This document shows, one piece after another, positions 60,403 through 64,000 of a DNA stretch of 64,000 bases. The DNA is from Diaminobutyricibacter sp. McL0608. Its GTDB lineage: Bacteria; Actinomycetota; Actinomycetes; Actinomycetales; Microbacteriaceae. The stretch's first letter is position 1. Every line of letters begins with the position of its first letter. The stretch lies in NCBI RefSeq assembly GCF_039613825.1, contig NZ_CP154826.1, positions 124,001 to 188,000 on the forward strand. Direction: 5' to 3'. The notes under the pieces were generated by a model. It was not told where the DNA came from. It worked only from the letters and a program-made list of their open reading frames with translations, and made no database searches. The translations under genes and the position numbers were made by a program.

Positions 60403-61821
60403 ATGAACGCACCGATCCCATCCTCCGTCCTCACGGAGGACCCGACTGATCTGGTCGCCGCGACGCCAGGCGCTCCGCTCGTCCGTCGCCCACGGCGCTG
60501 GATCGACGGCTGGAACCCCGAAGACCACCAGCAGTGGCAGGCGATCGGCGCCTCGATCGCGCAGAGGAACCTGCGCTGGTCGATCTTCGCCGAGTTCCTC
60601 GGCTTCGTCGTCTGGCAGCTCTGGTCGATCGTCGTGGTCGCCCTGCCCGCTGCAGGCTTCCACTTCGACACCGCGCAGATCTTCTGGCTGATCTCCATGC
60701 CGAGCCTGGTCGGCGCCACGCTCAGGTTCCCGTACACCTTCATGGTGCCGAAACTCGGTGGACGGAACTGGACGGTCATCTCGGCGGCACTCCTGCTGAT
60801 CCCGACCGTCGGCCTCGCGATCTGCGTGTCCGATCCGCAGACACCTTTCGCCGTCATGCTCTTCGTAGCCGCGCTTGCGGGGTTCGGCGGTGGCAACTTC
60901 GCCAGCTCGATGGCGAACATCACCTTCTTCTATCCTCAGCGCAAGAAGGGCTGGGCGCTCGGATTGAACGCGGCAGGCGGAAACCTCGGCGCCGCCGTCG
61001 CGCAGCTCGCCGTCCCGATCGTCATCACGATCGGCGCGGGGGTCGCTCTGCGGTTGCCACTGGCAGGGCTCGTCTGGATTCCGCTGATCATCGTTGCGAT
61101 CGTCGGCGCCTGGTTCCGGATGGACAACCTGTCGAACGCCAGGGCTGATCTCAAGGCCTCGCTCGCAGCGCTGAAGGCGCCGGCGCTCTGGCTGATGTCC
61201 CTGCTCTACATCGGAACGTTCGGCTCGTTCATCGGGTTCGCCGGTGTCTTCCCCAAACTGATCGCCGATCAGTTCCCTGCCCACGCGACCTTTGCCGTCG
61301 GTGGTGCGACACTCTCCCTGGCATTTCTCGGAGCCCTCGTCGGCTCGCTCGCCCGGCCGTTCGGAGGTCGCCTGGCCGACCGATTCGGCGGGAGCACGAT
61401 CACGATCGTCGCCTTCGTGGTGATGGCGCTGGGCATCCTCGCGGTCATCGTGACGCTGCCGCTCGACAACTTCTGGCTCTTCCTCGCCTTCTTCCTGGTG
61501 CTGTTCGTCGCGAGCGGCGCGGGCAACGGCGCGACCTACCGGATGATCCCGACGATGTTCGCCCTCCGGGCAGGCGCCGTGGATGCGCACCGCACGGCAG
61601 GCGACATCGGCTCGCAGAGAACCGCAGCTGCCGCGCTCGGCATCATCGCTGCCTTCGGCGCCTACGGAGGGTTCATCATCCCGCAGGTGCTCGGCTACTC
61701 GAAGACCACCACAGGTGGTTACACGACCGGCCTCGAGTGGTTCGTCGCCGCCTACGTCGTCCTCCTCGGCATCACGATTGGCATCGCGGTGTGGGGCCGG
61801 CGGCGCGCGGTCCGGATCTGA
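60403..61821 (+). CDS. narK: Nitrate/nitrite MFS transporter
   Basis: The 472-aa protein has 12 transmembrane helices and the NarK signatures GFGGGNFASSMANITFFYPQRKKGWALGLNAAGGNLG and GAGNGATYRMIP. It brings nitrate in for assimilation. TGGAGG precedes the ATG. It lies 49 bases after the fusion gene and 17 before nasA, in one operon. Confidence 0.92.
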   Translation: MNAPIPSSVLTEDPTDLVAATPGAPLVRRPRRWIDGWNPEDHQQWQAIGASIAQRNLRWSIFAEFLGFVVWQLWSIVVVALPAAGFHFDTAQIFWLISMPSLVGATLRFPYTFMVPKLGGRNWTVISAALLLIPTVGLAICVSDPQTPFAVMLFVAALAGFGGGNFASSMANITFFYPQRKKGWALGLNAAGGNLGAAVAQLAVPIVITIGAGVALRLPLAGLVWIPLIIVAIVGAWFRMDNLSNARADLKASLAALKAPALWLMSLLYIGTFGSFIGFAGVFPKLIADQFPAHATFAVGGATLSLAFLGALVGSLARPFGGRLADRFGGSTITIVAFVVMALGILAVIVTLPLDNFWLFLAFFLVLFVASGAGNGATYRMIPTMFALRAGAVDAHRTAGDIGSQRTAAAALGIIAAFGAYGGFIIPQVLGYSKTTTGGYTTGLEWFVAAYVVLLGITIGIAVWGRRRAVRI

Positions 61822-61838
61822 GGGAAGGCGAGTCGGCT

Positions 61839-63929
61839 ATGACGACCATGACGGCGACGCACTGCCCATACTGCGCGCTGCAGTGCGCGATGACGCTGAC
61901 CCCCGACTCCTCTGCTCCGACACCGGTCACGGTGAGCGGCCGGATGTTCCCGACGAACCGCGGGGGGCTCTGCAAGAAGGGCTGGACGGCGGCAGAACTG
62001 CTCGCCGTCCCCGATCGCCTGAGCTTTCCGCTCATTCGCACCGGCGAGACCTTCGCCGAGGCGACCTGGGATGAGGTGCTGGACCTGGTCGCAGAACGTC
62101 TTCGAGCCATCCGCTCCGAGTCGGGGCCGGATGCGGTCGCCGTCTTCGGCGGGGGCGGCCTCACGAACGAGAAGGCCTACCAGCTCGGCAAGTTCGCCCG
62201 CCTCGCCCTCGGCACGTCGCGCATCGACTACAACGGCCGGTTCTGCATGTCGTCGGCGGCGGCTGCAGGCAACCGCGCCTTCGGAGTTGATCGAGGCCTC
62301 CCGTTCCCCGTGACCGACCTGGACGACGCGAGCACCATCCTCCTCCTCGGGTCGAACGTCGCAGCGACCATGCCGCCGTTCATCGGTCACCTCGCCGGCG
62401 CCCGGGCCGGGGGTGGCCTGATCGTCGTCGACCCGCGCCGCTCGCAGACCGCGAGCCTGACCGAGGACGGCGCGGGCATCCACCTGCAGCCCGCTCCCGG
62501 AACCGACCTCATCCTGCTGCTCGGCCTTCTCAACATCGTGATCGCCGAAGGGCTCATCGACACGGAGTATCTCGAGCACCGCACAGTCGGGTTCGACGCC
62601 GTGCGGCGCAGCGTGAGCGGATGGTGGCCCGAGCGGGTGCAGGAGCACACCGGGGTGCCCGCGAGGCGCCTCCGCGACGTGGCCCGGAGGCTGGCCGATG
62701 GCCGGGGCACCTACATCCTCACCGGCCGGGGAGTCGAACAGCACGTCGACGGGACCGACACGGCGACAGCCGCGATCAACCTGGCTCTCGTGCTCGGCCT
62801 GGTCGGCACCGGCCGCTCGGGATACGGAACCCTCACCGGCCAGGGCAACGGCCAGGGAGGCCGGGAGCACGGCCAGAAATGCGACCAGCTCCCCGGCTAC
62901 CGCAAGATCGCGGATCCTCGCGCCAGGGCGGCTGTCGCGGAGGTCTGGGGCGTCGATCCGCAGATCATCCCGGGCCCCGGCGTACCCGCGGTCGAACTCC
63001 TCGGGATGCTCGGGACTCCGGACGGCGTCCGCGCGCTGCTCGTGCACGGGGCCAACGTGGTCGTCTCCGGTCCCGATGCGACGACCATCCGCGCCGGGCT
63101 CGAGGCGCTCGACCTGCTCATCGTGTGCGATTTCGTGATGTCGGAGACGGCGGCGCTCGCCGACGTCATCCTCCCGGTGACGCAGTGGGCCGAGGAGGAG
63201 GGCACGATGACCTCGCTCGAAGGGCGCGTGATCCGACGCCGCAAGGCCCTGGCCCCTCCCGGCGCGGCCCGAAGCGAATTGTGGATCCTCGCCGAACTCG
63301 CGCGGCGGCTGGATGCCCCGTCGGTGTGGCCGACGGAACCGTCCGTCGTCTTCGACGAGCTGGCACGGGCATCCCGGGGCGGGATCGCCGACTACTCGGG
63401 TCTCAGCCACAGCCTGCTGGACACGGAGATCGCGGCGTTCTGGCCGTATCCGGCGGGCGCCGAAGGGACACCCCGCCTCTTCCTGGAACGGTTCGGCCAC
63501 GACGACGGGCGGGCGCACCTGGTCGCCGTCCGCCGTCGCGACACGGATGCGGCCCCTCAGCTCGGCGGACAGCTGACCCTCATCACCGGCCGCCTGCTCG
63601 AGCACTACCAGTCGGGGGCGCAGACCCGCCGCGTGCCCGAACTGGTGGCGGCCCAGCCCGAGGTTCGAGCTGAACTACATCCCGAGACCGCACTTCGACT
63701 CGGCATCGCCGACGGCGACCCGGTCGTCGTCTCGAACAGTCGTGGTGCCGTGTCGGCGCGCGCCGACCTGACCGACGGCATCCGCCTCGACACCGTCTTC
63801 CTTCCGTTCCACTTCGCCGGCCGACACTGCGCGAACATCCTGACCGAGGGAATCGTCGACCCGATCTCGTTCATGCCCGAGTTCAAACGCACCGCAGTCA
63901 CCGTGGCACGGGATGCGGCGGCGGTATGA
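61839..63929 (+). CDS. nasA: Assimilatory nitrate reductase, molybdopterin subunit
   Basis: A 696-aa molybdopterin oxidoreductase. The N-terminal [4Fe-4S] site is HCPYCALQC…GLCKKGW, followed by FGGGGLTNEKAYQLGKFARLALGT and the molybdopterin-binding segments …LTGQGNGQGGREHGQKCDQLPGYR. It ends with the C-terminal beta-barrel (…GDPVVVSNSRGAVSA…NILTEGIVDP…). It reduces nitrate to nitrite in the cytoplasm. GGGAAGG precedes the ATG at 61839. The stop overlaps the next gene (ATGA). Confidence 0.93.
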   Translation: MTTMTATHCPYCALQCAMTLTPDSSAPTPVTVSGRMFPTNRGGLCKKGWTAAELLAVPDRLSFPLIRTGETFAEATWDEVLDLVAERLRAIRSESGPDAVAVFGGGGLTNEKAYQLGKFARLALGTSRIDYNGRFCMSSAAAAGNRAFGVDRGLPFPVTDLDDASTILLLGSNVAATMPPFIGHLAGARAGGGLIVVDPRRSQTASLTEDGAGIHLQPAPGTDLILLLGLLNIVIAEGLIDTEYLEHRTVGFDAVRRSVSGWWPERVQEHTGVPARRLRDVARRLADGRGTYILTGRGVEQHVDGTDTATAAINLALVLGLVGTGRSGYGTLTGQGNGQGGREHGQKCDQLPGYRKIADPRARAAVAEVWGVDPQIIPGPGVPAVELLGMLGTPDGVRALLVHGANVVVSGPDATTIRAGLEALDLLIVCDFVMSETAALADVILPVTQWAEEEGTMTSLEGRVIRRRKALAPPGAARSELWILAELARRLDAPSVWPTEPSVVFDELARASRGGIADYSGLSHSLLDTEIAAFWPYPAGAEGTPRLFLERFGHDDGRAHLVAVRRRDTDAAPQLGGQLTLITGRLLEHYQSGAQTRRVPELVAAQPEVRAELHPETALRLGIADGDPVVVSNSRGAVSARADLTDGIRLDTVFLPFHFAGRHCANILTEGIVDPISFMPEFKRTAVTVARDAAAV

Positions 63930-64000
63930 CGTATGTTGCCGATCGTCCGGTGCGGGTCATGCTGATCGGCTACGGCCCGGTCGGCGCGCGCTTTGTCGAG
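63926..64000 (+). CDS. Start of an FAD-dependent oxidoreductase (partial, cut by window end)
   Basis: Only 25 codons are visible: MTYVADRPVRVMLIGYGPVGARFVE. The VMLIGYGPVGARFVE loop is a dinucleotide-binding fold of the NirB/NasB reductase type. Coupled to nasA by a four-base overlap, it is probably the electron-transfer partner of the nitrate reductase. Confidence 0.65.
   Translation, partial: MTYVADRPVRVMLIGYGPVGARFVE

Noticed and set aside
61752-63605. Minus-strand open frame of 617 codons opposite nasA
   Set aside because: It is antisense to an unambiguous molybdopterin oxidoreductase and has no motif of its own.
1-64000. tRNA, rRNA, CRISPR arrays or toxin-antitoxin pairs
   Set aside because: I looked for T-loop-like GGTTCGAATCC cores, regularly spaced repeats and short overlapping TA-like pairs, and found nothing convincing.

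Overview
The window is high-GC DNA with GTG and TTG starts, tightly overlapping genes and many candidate leaderless promoters. Its small lineage-type proteins include two copies of a roughly 100-aa family that I recall from Microbacteriaceae (DUF7882-like). I infer an actinobacterium, most likely of the family Microbacteriaceae, with a soil or plant-litter carbohydrate lifestyle. I saw no rRNA, tRNA, CRISPR array, intact insertion sequence or phage module.

Layout. 1-3.3 kb: a ROK-type repressor (cut by the left edge), divergent from a GH43 glycosidase and an SGNH esterase. 3.6-10.2 kb: small lineage-type proteins, a LuxR response regulator, GNAT, SDR, HAD and histidine phosphatases, the NAD(P)HX dehydratase and a MerR/DUF7882 pair. 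10.4-12.2 kb: a three-gene membrane-stress operon. 12.3-15.8 kb: a Dps ferritin translationally coupled to an acyl-CoA-dehydrogenase-like, PIG-L/methyltransferase and glycosyltransferase set. 15.9-30.4 kb: a large sugar-oxidation locus. It holds a GH5 enzyme, a zinc dehydrogenase, an IlvD/Edd sugar-acid dehydratase, an FAH-family dehydratase and a semialdehyde dehydrogenase in one operon. A XylB-like sugar 1-dehydrogenase, a LacI regulator, a CUT1 ABC importer, a tautomerase, an epimerase and an aldo-keto reductase follow. Together these fit an oxidative, non-phosphorylating (Weimberg-type) pentose route to 2-oxoglutarate.

30.4-34.7 kb: SDR, a frameshifted FUSC membrane protein, a TetR/aldo-keto-reductase pair with twin operators, and a chimeric gene scar. 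34.7-43.3 kb: a beta-galactoside locus (LacI, GH42, CUT1 importer, second GH42). 43.4-54.2 kb: regulators each paired with a small enzyme (AKR, frameshifted HTH/CMD, MarR with a GTY-repeat protein, BTAD with DUF4242, TetR/MFS, HxlR/VOC), plus hemerythrin and an F420-type oxidoreductase. 54.3-64 kb: a nitrate/nitrite assimilation cluster reading outward from one shared intergenic region. NnaR-like regulator, uroporphyrinogen methyltransferase and NirB lie on the minus strand. A NirD-sirohydrochlorin chelatase fusion, a nitrate transporter, NasA and the start of a flavin oxidoreductase lie on the plus strand.

The most notable items are the following: promoter motifs shared by three transcription units of the sugar locus; the perfect twin palindromes before the GH42 gene; the Dps-coupled glyco-operon; the NirD-chelatase fusion; the MarR/GTY-repeat pair; the aldo-keto-reductase duplication scar; and three single-base frameshifts that are either pseudogenes or assembly errors.
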